Origin: Aralia elata
Lineage: Eukaryota; Streptophyta; Magnoliopsida; Apiales; Araliaceae
NCBI GenBank assembly: GCA_034770075.1
Contig: CM068380.1
Span: 83,288,112 to 83,352,111 of the forward strand
Length of the DNA: 64,000 bases
Direction: 5' to 3'
Shown here: piece after piece, positions 1 to 11,520 of the stretch
Layout: each line of letters starts with the position of its first letter
Numbering within the stretch: position 1 is the stretch's first letter
The notes under the pieces: model-generated
The model's database searches: none
Told to the model about the DNA's origin: nothing
Seen by the model: the letters and a program-made list of their open reading frames with translations, nothing else
Position numbers and translations under genes: made by a program

Positions 1-232
1 TGCTTTTTAAGTTTCAAATTTAATTCTCACATCGAATAAATTTATATTTTCTATTATGAGAAATTTATTTCCTCTTTATGTGAGGCTTGTTAGTAAATTT
101 ATTTTTTCCTCACTAAATTCTTCCTCATTTTGTGAAGTTTGATTGATTCTTGAAATTATAATAGTAATATTGTACTTGATTATGAAATTATATTTTTCAA
201 AAAAGTAGGGCTTTCAAAAATAAATAAATTAG

Positions 233-495
233 TACTCTATCTGTTTTAAATTATAAGATTTATTATTGACTTTTAAAAGTCAATTTAACACATTTTCAAA
301 TTCAAAATTAAAATGATTCAATAAAAATTATCAAATAATAAATCATATAATTGCGACTATATTGTAGGTAATTTACGATATTGATCATTGTATTAATTAA
401 AATTAAAAAAATTTATATCAATTTTAAATTTTGCAAATTTCGTAGGTTAACTTTAAAAAATTAATACTAATCTTATAATCTCTAATGGAGGGAGT
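233..495. mobile_element. Degenerate Stowaway-like MITE
   Basis: The left end reads ACTCTATCTGTTTTAAATTA and the right end closes with ATGGAGGGAGT, an imperfect inverted version of the plant Stowaway terminus CTCCCTCCGT. The subterminal parts also pair: ATAAGATTTATTATTGAC near the left end matches the inverted form of the right end. The length of about 260 bp, the AT-rich interior and TA at the left boundary fit a Tc1/mariner-derived MITE. Related, equally degraded sequences occur at 11262-11520 and 60321-60575. Confidence 0.5.
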
Positions 496-1338
496 GCTTT
501 TAATACTTTCATACTGCATGCTGCAGCAAAACTTGTATTATATCTTATCTGCTGTCTTGCCTAGTATTATATGATTTATCTTATCAGTTGCTAATCGGCT
601 ACTCTTCTCTTCTTTTTTCAGAATCTTCACTCAAAGTGTACTCCGTTTTGAAAACTATAATGAATAAATAAAATCTATTTGCACTTTGCTTCCAAAAAAG
701 TAAGACAAAAAAATAAAATTAAAATAATGGTGAAAGATTCCATGCATATCTCAAACTCACAAGGATAAGTCTCCTTCTACCCTCTTTGTGTGATTTGTGA
801 ATGGACTCGGTTTTAATTAGGAGATGTTAACGTTAGGGATTGATTACTTTCCCAATTATTTTTAGTAGACAAGGTCCTTCTCACTTTTATTTATTATCAT
901 GTGAAAGACCTTATAACTAGCAAATTAAAATAATTTATGGGAAAAATTTATTTTTTAACATACCAAATACTTCCGTCGTATTAAAAAGATTGCTATTTTT
1001 GTCAAGGTTCCCTCCAATATTTAAATTTATATCACACACAGTTCGATTTAATAGTTACTAAATATAAGTAAATAGTTTATATTAATTAAAATATTTATTT
1101 ATTTATTTATATTCGTATTTTCCTTCAATTTTTCAAGTTTCAAACTCGATCTTGTAAAAACCAATCATACCCTCACATTTGCACACTTCAGTCTCATCAA
1201 ATTACTTATGATTACATTAAATGTAGAGCTTTAGGTGTGATTCTCTCTAATTAGGTGTTTATTCGTCTATCGGGGTTGAGATTTTTTTCGTTTATAAGTA
1301 ATTTATTTTAAATGTAACTTATTTAATTCACAAGTAGT

Positions 1339-1460
1339 GTTTGAGGTTCAACGCAACGCTCTAAAAGCGGTGCAATGCGTTTGGATCTCCAAACGTGTTG
1401 TTTGAGGTTCAACGCAATGTTTTAAAAGCGGTGCAATGCGTTTGGATTTCCAAACGTACT
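1339..1460. repeat. Two-copy 61-bp tandem repeat
   Basis: The unit starting GTTTGAGGTTCAACGCAA recurs with a period of 61 bp (1339-1399 and 1400-1460) and only a few substitutions. Each unit ends in a small palindrome of the form CGTTTGGA-N-TCCAAACG, so it can fold into a short hairpin. No coding potential is seen. Confidence 0.85.
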
Positions 1461-2434
1461 AAATGTTATTGCTACAAATGTTGTAAATATCGGTAACCGA
1501 ACATATCTTAAGAAACAACATATGAGAACATAGAGACGTGAAAAAAAGGTATTCATCAATGTGTACTCAACGAACTACTTGTCAAAACTTTTTTTAATGG
1601 GCATCCTAAGAATATAGACGCGATACACTAGCTGGGCATATTTGATAAATACTGGAGTAATTATTTTGTACATTTAGGTTTTGCAAGATCGTTCAAGTAT
1701 TTTGAAATAAATGATATATATCAACTGAGAGCACAGTACACGCATAAATTGTTATTCACACATAATTTACGAATCTTTTTATTTCTTTTGGTAGATTAAA
1801 ATTCAGAATGGTTTGGGATGAAATGTATCTTAATTAAGATGTAGTAAGACTCGACCCATCTACAAAATGGGATTTTATTTTATTTTTAAAGTAGACCACT
1901 GACATGCAAACAAATCACACAGCATATTATACCTAACAGAAGGCATTGTATATATGTCTGAATCATTTAAATTTGAATGTTTTAACGGCTAATCATTTTC
2001 AATACATTTAATAAATAAATAGATAATTGGGAGTATTTATTTATTGGGTCCTGTTTTATAGTTGACGTTAGCTGTGAGCACTATTCTAATTAACAGACAT
2101 GTGGCCGTCCATTGTATGATCTAAAGAGTGATATTGAATAAGACTTGAGACTGGCCACGGTTCCTACCTATTATAATTGTATATACAACTCTCCAGCAAT
2201 ATATCTCACTACATCACCATTATTTAGTTTACAAAATTACAGAACGTTTTGGTGAGCCTCTCCCATATACAATTCTCTCTCTCTCTCTTTTCACAACTAG
2301 CTGCAGGAGTAGCATGTATACATATGCTTTACTCTACCTACACCTTGCATTGAAAATATAACCATCCTACCTACTCTACAATCAACTACCGGAAATAGAG
2401 AAAGAAAAGGCATGTGTTTTGTGTACGTAAAGGG

Positions 2435-2439
<5 letters not shown>

Positions 2440-2488
<49 letters not shown>
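2440..2488. repeat. (TA)n microsatellite, left flank of foldback element
   Basis: An uninterrupted TA dinucleotide tract runs to the first base of the inverted-repeat element at 2489. A matching tract lies on the other side (3359-3400), as if the element had inserted inside one microsatellite. Confidence 0.9.
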
Positions 2489-2490
<2 letters not shown>

Positions 2491-2808
2491 GGAATGATCC
2501 ACAAAAAAACGTTAGCTATGGACACTGTTTGAGCTAACTCATATTCAGCCGTTCAATATAAGATCCAAGGGCTGGATTTGAGCACGGCCGCTACTCCCAA
2601 TAGCGGCCAGATATTAAAATAATTAAATATTATACTGGCCGCTAGAGGGAGTAGCGGCCAGTCAAAACGCTACCTACTCCCTCTAGCGGCCAGTATAATA
2701 TTTAATTATTTTAATATCTGGCCGCTACTGGAGTAGCGACCAGTTTTATGACAAAATGTTTTGTACTTTTTTGACAGGTAACAAGCAAATATGGGTTAAA
2801 CCAAGGCC

Positions 2809-2839
<31 letters not shown>

Positions 2840-3355
2840 TAAATTATATAGGTTGAATTAATGTGTGTTAATAATTTAAATGGGGTCTCCAATGGTTGAA
2901 TTATAGCTTAGAGAACTGTTGCAACTCTGGACTTAGTGCAACAACTATACTATTATTATACTAATGTACTTATCTTAATCAAACAACTTTTTCAATAAAC
3001 TAATTGAATCCCACTAACTTCTCAACATAAACAAATCATATTAACATAATACTCCATTAATTTGTAGGCTGTGGACCACTTTAAAGAAAGAGAAACACTA
3101 ACACTCTTCATGTAATGAGCTAGCCGCTAAAACATTTTGCTATAAAACTGGCCGCTACTCCCAATAGCAGCTAGATAGCGTTTTGACTGGCCGCTACTCC
3201 CTCTAGCGGTCAGTATAATATTTAATTATTTTAATATCTGGCCGCTACTGGGAGTAGCGGCCGTGCCCAAATCCAGCCCTTGGATCTTATATTGAACGGC
3301 TGAATATGAGTTAGCTCAAACAGTGCATATAACTAACGTTTTTTGTGAATCATTC

Positions 3356-3358
<3 letters not shown>
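2489..3358. mobile_element. 870-bp foldback element P1 with long terminal inverted repeats
   Basis: The element begins GGGGAATGATCCACAAAA and ends with the inverted form (TTTTTTGTGAATCATTCCCC). The inverted repeats extend about 190 bp inward on each side with few mismatches. They contain several copies of a GC-rich self-complementary core (GGCCGCTAC...GTAGCGGCC) with the spacer TCCCTCTA or similar. The left end is itself partly palindromic around 2640-2740. No open frame of note and no transposase is present, so it is non-autonomous. TA repeats flank both ends. The same terminal sequence bounds the element at 19560-21500. The superfamily is uncertain; it resembles microsatellite-targeting MITEs such as rice Micron in behaviour only. 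Confidence 0.85.

Positions 3359-3422
<64 letters not shown>
3359..3422. repeat. (TA)n(CA)n microsatellite
   Basis: A TA tract of about 40 bp passes directly into a CA tract of about 22 bp, immediately right of the foldback element. Confidence 0.9.
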
Positions 3423-3423
<1 letters not shown>

Positions 3424-5783
3424 CTATCTATCAATCCTTCTGTTCCTTAATTTCAAGAGTCTTATCGGTGATAATAATTAAAATATATATGAAAAAAGTG
3501 TAGTTGTAGTTATAATTGTAATTGTAATAGTTTGTTACTTGGCATTGACAATTATATATTTCAAAACAACTTAATTTGAGTGTCATTAATGAAATTAATT
3601 AAATGCCACAACTATCGTTGTTATGATACTTGACAAAAAAATAAAAAAAAAAAAAAAAATTATGTGTACAGCACTGTACAGCATAAGATACTCGTCGAAT
3701 AGAATAAATAGTACAATTGTCCGAGTTTTCCTTCCCAAAAGATAATACTCCATTGAGCTAGCGCTGGCAAAACTAAAAGCCCGTATAATTATTTATAACA
3801 AGTCGCAATCCGTATTTGCCGGTTGGTCCAATTGAAACCCAATATTCTGGACCACCTTCCGCTGGCTGGGTATGGTCCCCTTTTTCTGCCACACCAACAA
3901 TTTAGAAGCCCAAAGGATCAGATCAACTATACATGGAAGAATCCCCTGAAAATTGGCTTAAATATTTAAATATGGTCCCAATTTTTATTTCCAAATTATC
4001 TGAAAGAAAGATTGTTGTACTTTTTGTTAGTTGATTGCCGGCTAAATCATTTAATAATAACGAACAGGCTGCACCATCTACACCCAGCAATTTGATCGGT
4101 CGTCAACATCAGTCTTGATGGAGTCTTATCTTGGCCTTCAGTTCAGCCCAGTCCTCTGTCTGATGATAAATGACTATTCCAGTTACACCAGTATTATGCG
4201 GGTTGGCTCATGAATTGAGAGCTCAAATTGGGCCTGGGACTGAACTGCATGTCCATTAAAAGATGCAGACCACTAACCTTATATTTTAATGATTTGTCAA
4301 TTTTAACACTGCTCAGAAAGATTGTGGTAGTCTGGCAGATCAGGCCCCCAAGTCCACATACTCGGAAAGATTATTCAAGTTTTTATTTTCCAGCAAACTA
4401 CTTAATTACTCATACACAATATATGCCCCTTTTAATTTGCATCTAGTTTTTATTTAGGCTGAAGTACAAAAAACTTCCCTCCAAGTTTACGCCTTGTGGC
4501 GGAGTGGTCTTTCATATTTTAAAAGTGACACGTCTGTTTGTCTAAGTACTATTTTTTTTCAATGTTATTCCGTCCATCGACTTTTGCCTTTTTTCCTACT
4601 AATTCATCGTAAAAAATTTGAGACCCCTTAACATTACCCTTTCTTCTATATAACAATCAAGTTAAAGGAAGGAAATACATTTATCATCTTATGATAAGGT
4701 TTATTCGCTCCTCTGATCCAATAAAATAAGATGACTGGGGTTAGAATCCTTTTTTGGGCCTGGAACTCATTAGCCCAATTTCCTAATTGACCCAATTTTA
4801 TCCAGTGCTTAATTTACTCCTCCCGATGCATAAAACACCTTAAACATAAAAGTAAAAAGAAGTCCATAAATGAAACCCATGTATCTTTCTTCTTCTTTTT
4901 TTTTTTCTATTTTTTTAATTTTAAAAAAAACATTATGATTTATCTGCAACTTTTTTTTAAAAAAAAATAAAACATTTATTATTAAGAAAAAAAGTAGTCC
5001 TAGCTGAACTTTTGATATTATTTAAGGTGCTAATATGCGCCGAAAATATCATTTTCTATTATTCATCAACAAACATATTATAATCTATTTAAGTAGGATT
5101 CCTTTTATCAAAAAAGGTACAAATTAAGAGTTGGCACGCTCAACTTGCACAATTATTAATCGAACCGGCCACCCACGGGATTTTGTCGCCATGTGCTACG
5201 AAAACCCGGACTAGTACTAGAGAAAAGACTAATATAAATTTATAGAGAAACCTTAAAAAAAAAAAAAAAAAAAACCCCACTTAGACGGCCTTTGGCAATT
5301 AAATTAACTAATGCTATCTTTGTCTTTAATTAAATATATGAAGTGCAATGCAGGTTCGAAAGTGGGGTTAAACAGTAATGATAATTAATGACTTTAGCTA
5401 AAACTAACTTAACTACCACTACAATGTCGAATTTTAATGACTTTGATATACTTGTAATCTAGATATATTAATATGTGGGGGTAATATTACTTAATTACAA
5501 CTCTTAAGATTTCATCGAATAATCGTACGGAAGGATTTCCCTTACTTTACGCTTTATAATAAACGGTGGTTCAATTCATTTGGAGGATTCAAGAACGGCA
5601 ACTCACATGCACCTCAACCATAAATTCAAAATCCAATGGAGCATCCAAGGCAACAACTGGAATAAAGTTTATAGAATTCTAAAGATTAATTGCCTACTTG
5701 CATACATGGAAATTGAAATTATAAATCCTACGATCCAAACAAATGTCGGGTTCAGACCTCCAGTTTTAATCATATATATATAT
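3423..5783. other. Intergenic region
   Basis: No gene is recognisable. The short open frame at 4228-4446 has no signal peptide, domain or similarity that I recognise and looks like chance. Poly-A tracts occur near 3640-3660 and 5254-5275. Confidence 0.55.
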
Positions 5784-5967
5784 GGGCAATATGTAGGTGC
5801 ACAGCTGTGCACTACATAGTAGGGATATGACGACGGTTTTTTGGGCTATGGCGACGGTACTACCGTCGGCATAGACCTATAGCGATGGTACTACCGTTGG
5901 CATAGCCCAAAAAACCGTCGCCATAGCCCTACTGTGTAGTACACAGCTGTGCACCAACATTTTTTCC
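5784..5967. mobile_element. 184-bp foldback MITE P4
   Basis: Almost the whole element is one imperfect palindrome. The left arm starts GGGCAATATGTAGGTGCACA and the right arm ends GTGCACCAACATTTTTTCC. The core contains CGACGGTACTACCGTCG-type palindromes and poly-T/poly-A tracts (ACGGTTTTTTGGGCTATG and its complement). TA repeats flank both sides (about 5772-5782 and 5969-5983). No coding capacity. Confidence 0.8.
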
Positions 5968-5984
5968 TATATATATATATATAG

Positions 5985-6125
5985 AATTATATATAGGTAC
6001 ACAACTGTAAATTGCATAGTCGGGTTATAACAACGGTTTTTTTGAGCTATAACGACAGGTGAACCGTCGATATAGTCCAAAAAAACCGTCGTCACTATAG
6101 CCGACTGTGAACTACACAGTAAAAC
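5985..6125. mobile_element. Second, diverged copy of the P4 foldback MITE
   Basis: Immediately right of P4, the sequence starting ATAGGTACACAACTGTAAAT repeats the P4 plan: a CACAACTGT terminus, an ACGGTTTTTTT stretch and a complementary CCGTCGTCACTATAGCC arm. It is shorter and more diverged, which suggests an older copy inserted beside the same TA tract. Confidence 0.6.
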
Positions 6126-7258
6126 TAAAATAAACACATGTTGACATATAGTTCTTCAAGTATGGATTTAACTAGAACAAGAGTGCGCATTCATCCATTC
6201 CATTTCCATCTCGTTTTTTTTAATATAATAAAAAGTTTCATGTGTTTTGAATAATACAAAATGACACAATATACTCATATTTATCGCTATATTTTTAATA
6301 TTATATATGCTATCTCTACTATATTAACCACTCATAATATTTTATATAAGAGTGAACATGTAACAAAATTATCAATCTTTTATAGACATCTTAGGTGTCT
6401 AAGTTTTTCTGTTTTTGTTTCTAATTATCTTTTATCTAACCAACTTAAAAAAAGAAAACCATATATTAACAATCATCCTCATCAATCCAATAGCAACACA
6501 TGAATATGATCTACACCATCCATTTACAAACACTACGGTGGTAATTTAAATAAATAAAAAACTATACCATAACATATATATATATATATATATATAATGT
6601 TATGGCAGAAGACTTGTCTATCTCAACATTTTGTTATGATAAGAGAGTTATATCTTTAAATTTGTGCCGTCAAATATTCTATAATAAACGGTCTGAGATG
6701 TGGTGACCATATAAGACTTTATATCCATCATTTTATATCCATCATTCACTATGCATCACCTCACTCTCTCTCTCTCTCTATATATATATTTTAAAGACAT
6801 AAAGAGGAGAATGTCAACCCACTTTCAATTTGGGCCAAGCAATTGAGATTTCTAGGCCTACTGAACTGAGAAGAATTGGGTACAAGAAAAATATAGCAGG
6901 TTTTTGTCCCTCAGCTTCAATTGTTTTCCGTGCTTACTTTAGTTTGTACGTGTCCCAAATTTTGGTTTTTAGAACCAAAAAAATGCAAGTTGTATTATAA
7001 ATTAAAGACGTAAATTCAACCCAACTTGTGAGGAAGGATAATATTATGTTGGGAGTTATTATGAATTTTTCAATGCCGTTCTTCACCAGGCACACTCTTC
7101 AAGTCTTTTCAACAAAATTTACTCTATTTTAATCTCATGACATGTACACAGTGAAGAACATATATAGTACATTTGATTGTCATATCGATTCCTAGCTAAT
7201 TACTAACATAGGAGCAAGTACAAATTTCTAGGGAGCTAGGATAACCCATACGCGTTGA
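6126..7258. other. Intergenic region
   Basis: AT-rich, with a (TA)n tract near 6570-6597 and a CT tract near 6762-6778. The 80-codon frame at 6261-6503 has low complexity and no recognisable feature. Nothing else is supported. Confidence 0.55.
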
Positions 7259-8043
7259 CAGTGGCGGAACCAGAGACTTTTCAAAGGGGGGGCAAAATAT
7301 ACTAGTAAAAATTTTTTTGCGTCCGATTACACTCATTGTATTTGTATTTAATTTATAAATAAATTAAAATTTATTTATAAATTAAAATTTATAAATATTA
7401 AGAGTGCATAGTAATGACTAAAAATAATATATATTATCCCAATAATGTGATACGACGATAAATGTGTAGTATATTATATTATACCACTATCAATATAAAG
7501 AAAAAAAAATTATATAATAAAAAGTTAATAAATAAAATTCTTCTCGTAAAATAAAAAGACTATTATTTATATTAATTAAATTCCTAATAAAACAAAAAAT
7601 AAAATAAATACAATTATGTATCTTGTAGCCATGAGCCAGCTAAAAGATTGAATATCACATTATGGCCAAATATATAGTACTCCACTATATCTGTGTATGT
7701 GATGTCCAATTTGACACTTTCAAGAAACAAAGCTGCATGCGTGGAACAACAAATAAGAAGATGAAAAGGAGCAGAACAGAAAGATCATAGAATAGTTTTG
7801 AATAAACCCACCCAACTTCTCTCTCTCTCTCTCTCTCAAAGATTAAAGAATAGTTTTGAATAAACCCACCCAACTTTTCACTCTCTCTCTCTCCAGTTAT
7901 AAACATTTATATAACTCCCTTCTCTCTTAGCTCTGTAGATCTTCTTCTCTCACAAACTCAGGATACTAAGGTCCAAGGCTGCCGGAGATTCCAACCTCGG
8001 GGGGGCATATGCCCCCCCTCGCCCCCCCCTGGTTCCGCCCATG
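7259..8043. mobile_element. 785-bp non-autonomous hAT-like element
   Basis: The left end is CAGTGGCGGAACCAG and the right end is CTGGTTCCGCCCATG, an inverted match with two mismatches. The element is flanked by an exact 8-bp duplication, CGCGTTGA, at 7251-7258 and 8044-8051, the length typical of hAT transposition. G-rich and C-rich subterminal tracts pair (GGGGGGG near 7285, CCCCCCC near 8020). The interior has no transposase. It holds a tandem duplication of about 55 bp (ATAGTTTTGAATAAACCCAC, twice at about 7790-7880), each copy followed by a CT tract, resembling captured promoter or leader sequence from a host gene. Confidence 0.8.
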
Positions 8044-8570
8044 CGCGTTGAGATCTTGAATTTTTCAATGCATGGAGCCATGGAGCTAGGGACCGATCTT
8101 TATGGGTAAATAGATAATACTCCATCTAAATTTTCCCATGCATGCATGGGCTTGGAAAAGTTTAGTAACATGGGGAATGCACTCAATTAATATACAAAGA
8201 GATTCCTTTAATTTATTGGTTTTATATATACCCTTTCATTCTCATCCCTTCTGTTTTAGATTAAGAACATGCGCAGTTTTACACAGATCTATGGCCAAAA
8301 TTCAAAAAAGCTTAACAGTCTTTTTCATCATGCCTTCAAAGGATTTTTTTTTTTTTTTTTAAATTGAAAATTGTGTGCCATATATAATAATTAGCTAGAT
8401 AAATGAGTTGATTATCTTGAATCTGTTCACTTCTTTGCAAGTATTTCCATTCACACTATAAATTGAGAGAGAATTACAAGGCACTTCAATAACTTAATGC
8501 ATGGGTAACAATTACAAATATTAATTACTTGAGAGAGACCCTAAAGAATAGAAGAAGTTGATGAGATCGA

Positions 8571-8867
8571 TCAATTATTAACAGAATGACCAATGCCCGG
8601 GCTGTGTCCTGGTGTCGTGGGCCGAAAATCATTCACTTGTTCCATCTTATTATTATTATTAGTACTAGTAGTAGTAGTAGTAGTAGTCTGCTCTTGGGAT
8701 GAATCAATTGCAATGGTAGTACTCACATCCTTTGTTGCTTTCAAACTGTTCTTATCATCATCATGATGCTTAGACTTCAAATGCCTTCCCTCAACACATA
8801 TAAGTTCATGACATAAAATCAACACTAGAAGAAAACCAAAAAACCCCATAAATCTATTCTTTGCCAT
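8571..8867 (-). CDS. CEP: CEP-A: C-terminally encoded peptide hormone precursor
   Basis: Single-exon gene for a 98-residue secreted peptide precursor. Residues 1-26 form a signal peptide (hydrophobic MGFFGFLLVLILC core, likely cleaved near CVEG). A GRHLKSK segment and a hydrophilic spacer follow. The CEP domain is residues 80-94, DFRPTTPGHSPGIGH, followed by the tail SVNN. The family is known to yield 15-residue peptides hydroxylated on prolines and perceived by CEPR receptor kinases; prolines 4, 7 and 11 are present. I chose the ATG at 8867 because the open frame upstream has no ATG (its first codon at 8987 is TTG) and a TATA box lies at 8993-9001. The spacer carries a Thr run and an Asn run encoded by trinucleotide repeats, so its length is probably polymorphic. 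Confidence 0.95.
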   Translation of the reverse strand: MAKNRFMGFFGFLLVLILCHELICVEGRHLKSKHHDDDKNSLKATKDVSTTIAIDSSQEQTTTTTTTSTNNNNKMEQVNDFRPTTPGHSPGIGHSVNN

Positions 8868-8992
8868 ATATATATAATTGATAGTATATATATATATAGA
8901 GAGAGAGAATAGAAGAGAGAGAGAGAGGGAGAGAGATATTTTTATGAGGCTTAAAGAGGGAGTTAGGTTGTAAGACTCTTTATGCAACTGTA

Positions 8993-9046
8993 GTATTTAT
9001 ACAGGAAGGGCATGTGAATAGTGCCCAGGGTAGTGGGAAGATTCCA
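8993..9046 (-). promoter_or_regulatory. CEP-A core promoter
   Basis: On the minus strand a TATA box (TATAAATAC, 8993-9001) lies 126 bp before the ATG. Further upstream are GCATGTGA (9010-9017, containing a CANNTG box) and GGAAGATTCCA (9036-9046, given as + strand). Both elements recur upstream of CEP-B and CEP-C. Confidence 0.6.
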
Positions 9047-9049
9047 TGG

Positions 9050-11088
9050 AGTAGCATAATATAAATGGAGAAAGATATACAGAGATAGCAGTAGAATAGG
9101 AAAAAAAAAGTGGAATTGGACGGTTTGTTTTGGGAGTTTAAGCCCAACCTCTCATGAAGGAAAAAAGTTTATATGCACTATCTATCATCTAGGCACTCTT
9201 TGCGATCTAGTTGTCTATATTCTGGCTCCCATGGCCCCTGCCTTCAAGTATCAATTTTTCCAATGGTCTCAATTTCATTGCATATATGGCCGTAATATTG
9301 CTATACAAACTGGTAGCTAGGTTTCTATAAAACTAAAACTTCTTTCGATTCAAAATCAGATATATATTTGATTTTTTATTCCATTTGAATATATATATAT
9401 ATATATATTTAGATTATAAAATGAAGTGGAATTTCTAACATGTCATACTTATATTCTCGATAATGTGTGCTATCGTGCCCTCACCATTACATTTCTAGCA
9501 AATGTCAGGAATATATTTGAAAAATAAAGTTTTACATATTTCTAAAGTCAAGTCAGCAAAAAAGCAAAAAAAAAAAGAAAAAAAAAGTAAATAAATAATA
9601 TCTAGACAGACCAACTTTATCAAGGTTCCTAACTTTTAATCAAATATGTATTGACCCTAGATTTGCTTGGTTCTCAGCAAAAAGAAAGGGAAGAAAATAA
9701 ATATCGTTTCCTCTTGTGTGGATGCGTAGGGGAAATGAGAAGAGAAAGAATATACTGGTATGACTGTGACACATCCTTTTCCTCAAGTATTGGTAACAAA
9801 AAACGCGAAGTATATATGTATGTCAGACATATATAAAGACTTTGATTGTTTTGTTGATTTGATACAAAGAGAAAAGAAAAGGGCATACTTCACTTCACCC
9901 ATGTTCATGCTCTCTTCTTTTAATTAGCAAATTAAAGTGCCAACCAGTTTTCTTTAAAATTATTTAATTAGCGGAATTATAGTGTAAATGAATTTTTGAT
10001 CTAGATTTAAAAGGGAAACATGGACCGTCATAAAAGCAAAATATTATTTCCACATTCATTTATTTTTAGTATTTTGACTAAGTTATTGCACATATAATAA
10101 TGTGACACACCTCACTTTTATGTGAGAGGTCAAGACCTAATGATAATATTCAAAACAACAAACCAAAGAAAATTATAAATAACAACGTAGGAACCCACAT
10201 GGAATGAATTTTTTTTGAATTTCAAATATTCATAAAATTTAAAAGCCTCACTTAGGTATATATTTTAATGCCAACTTGACTGGAAAACCAAACAACCTAG
10301 CTAGTTATTGTCCTCCTATATATACAATATAAGGCCTTAATTATACTGTACAAAACAAAATGAAATTATAGTGAGATCTCTTGGACCAGTCCACATTCAT
10401 CATCATCTTTATTTTTTATTTTATTTTGTTGATCAAAATGGTATCACCTTCCAAAGAAGTCAAGGGCTAGATGATGGTGCTGATTATTATATAAAACAAA
10501 CAGATACTCTTCCTTCGTCCTTCCCTTCGATTTCAAGTAAGACCGTAGAATGAACCAAAACAGTTTGTGTTCGATTCGTACTCACTCGACTAAAAGTTCG
10601 ATTCGAATTCGATTCGAAATATAATTGATTCAAATATGAACAAATTTTAAAGTTCGATAAATTACTCGAATCTTTTCAAATTGTAATTTTTTTTTGATAT
10701 TCAGATCATATTTGTTCAAAAAGTTCAAACTGTTCGGGCTCGATTCGAAATCACACTCGACTCGGTAGCTAAACGAGTCTCAATCAAACCTTATTTTATA
10801 CTCAATAAATTTTGTGAACTACATCTGTTCAACTCAATTCGATTGATTTATGCCTCTGATTCCAAGTTCCACTCGATTGATTTACGCCTCTGATTCCAAG
10901 TTCCACTAACCATCACAATATATATAGTAGTACTGTACTTAATTGGACGGTTCCGGTGAGGCTAGCTAGCTAAGCTTAATTGCATTTCTTTAACTTTTAG
11001 CGGTTATACAAACCCAACTTTACAGTAGAGATCGACCCCTACTTGACCTTTCTGCATTCCAGACCTAACATTTTATATATATTAATTA

Positions 11089-11091
<3 letters not shown>
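9050..11091. other. Intergenic region upstream of CEP-A
   Basis: No gene is supported. The frames at 9651-9836, 9674-9886 and 10371-10553 are short, low-complexity and featureless. A TCGATTCGAATTCGATTCGA-like repetitive patch lies at about 10570-10780 with several near-copies of TTCGATTCGA, and a near-duplicate 30-bp segment occurs at about 10850-10905 (GATTTATGCCTCTGATTCCA and a near copy). Confidence 0.5.

Positions 11092-11155
<64 letters not shown>
11092..11155. repeat. (TA)n(CA)n microsatellite
   Basis: About 48 bp of TA repeats followed by about 14 bp of CA repeats. The homology between the two duplicated CEP units begins immediately to its right. Confidence 0.9.
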
Positions 11156-11261
11156 CAAGATTCTTTTGCAGTTAAAGGCAAGATTGGACTCGTGAAGTAT
11201 CAAAAGGTGGTTTCCCTAGATTAAGGAGCTAAGTATATTACCTGGTTTTCTTATAGTATAA

Positions 11262-11520
11262 TTATTTGTTCTAAATTATAAAATTATTATTAAATTTTTA
11301 AAAACAATTTTAAATATTTTCAAACTCATGGTATGAATTTATTTAATTTAAGTCAATAGAGTTATAAATATTATAAATTATCTAAAAAATACTATAGTTA
11401 CAAGATTTATTATTTTCAAAATTTAAATAAATCATCTCAATATATTAAATTTAAAAATATCTTAAATTAACTTTTAAAAAGTCAATATTAAAAATATATA
11501 AAATTAGTATTGATTAATTA
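11262..11520. mobile_element. Degenerate Stowaway-like MITE
   Basis: The sequence from TTGTTCTAAATTATAAAATT rightward resembles the left arm of the MITEs at 233-495 and 60321-60575. The right end (AGTCAATATTAAAAATATAT) is a rough inverted match. It is absent from the corresponding position in duplication unit 2 (between about 22075 and 22095), which supports an insertion after the duplication. Confidence 0.45.

Larger units (their letters stand above)
1..2439. other. AT-rich intergenic region
   Basis: No coding region is recognisable here. The stretch is AT-rich with stop codons in all frames. It contains a degenerate Stowaway-like MITE (233-495) and a two-copy 61-bp tandem repeat (1339-1460), both listed separately. 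The rest shows only poly-A/T tracts and a short CT run near 2277-2290. Confidence 0.6.

Noticed and set aside
8868..8987. Upstream extension of the CEP-A frame by 40 residues
   Set aside because: The extension starts with TTG, is made of CT-repeat-encoded Ser/Leu, lies close to or upstream of the expected transcription start, and would bury the signal peptide.
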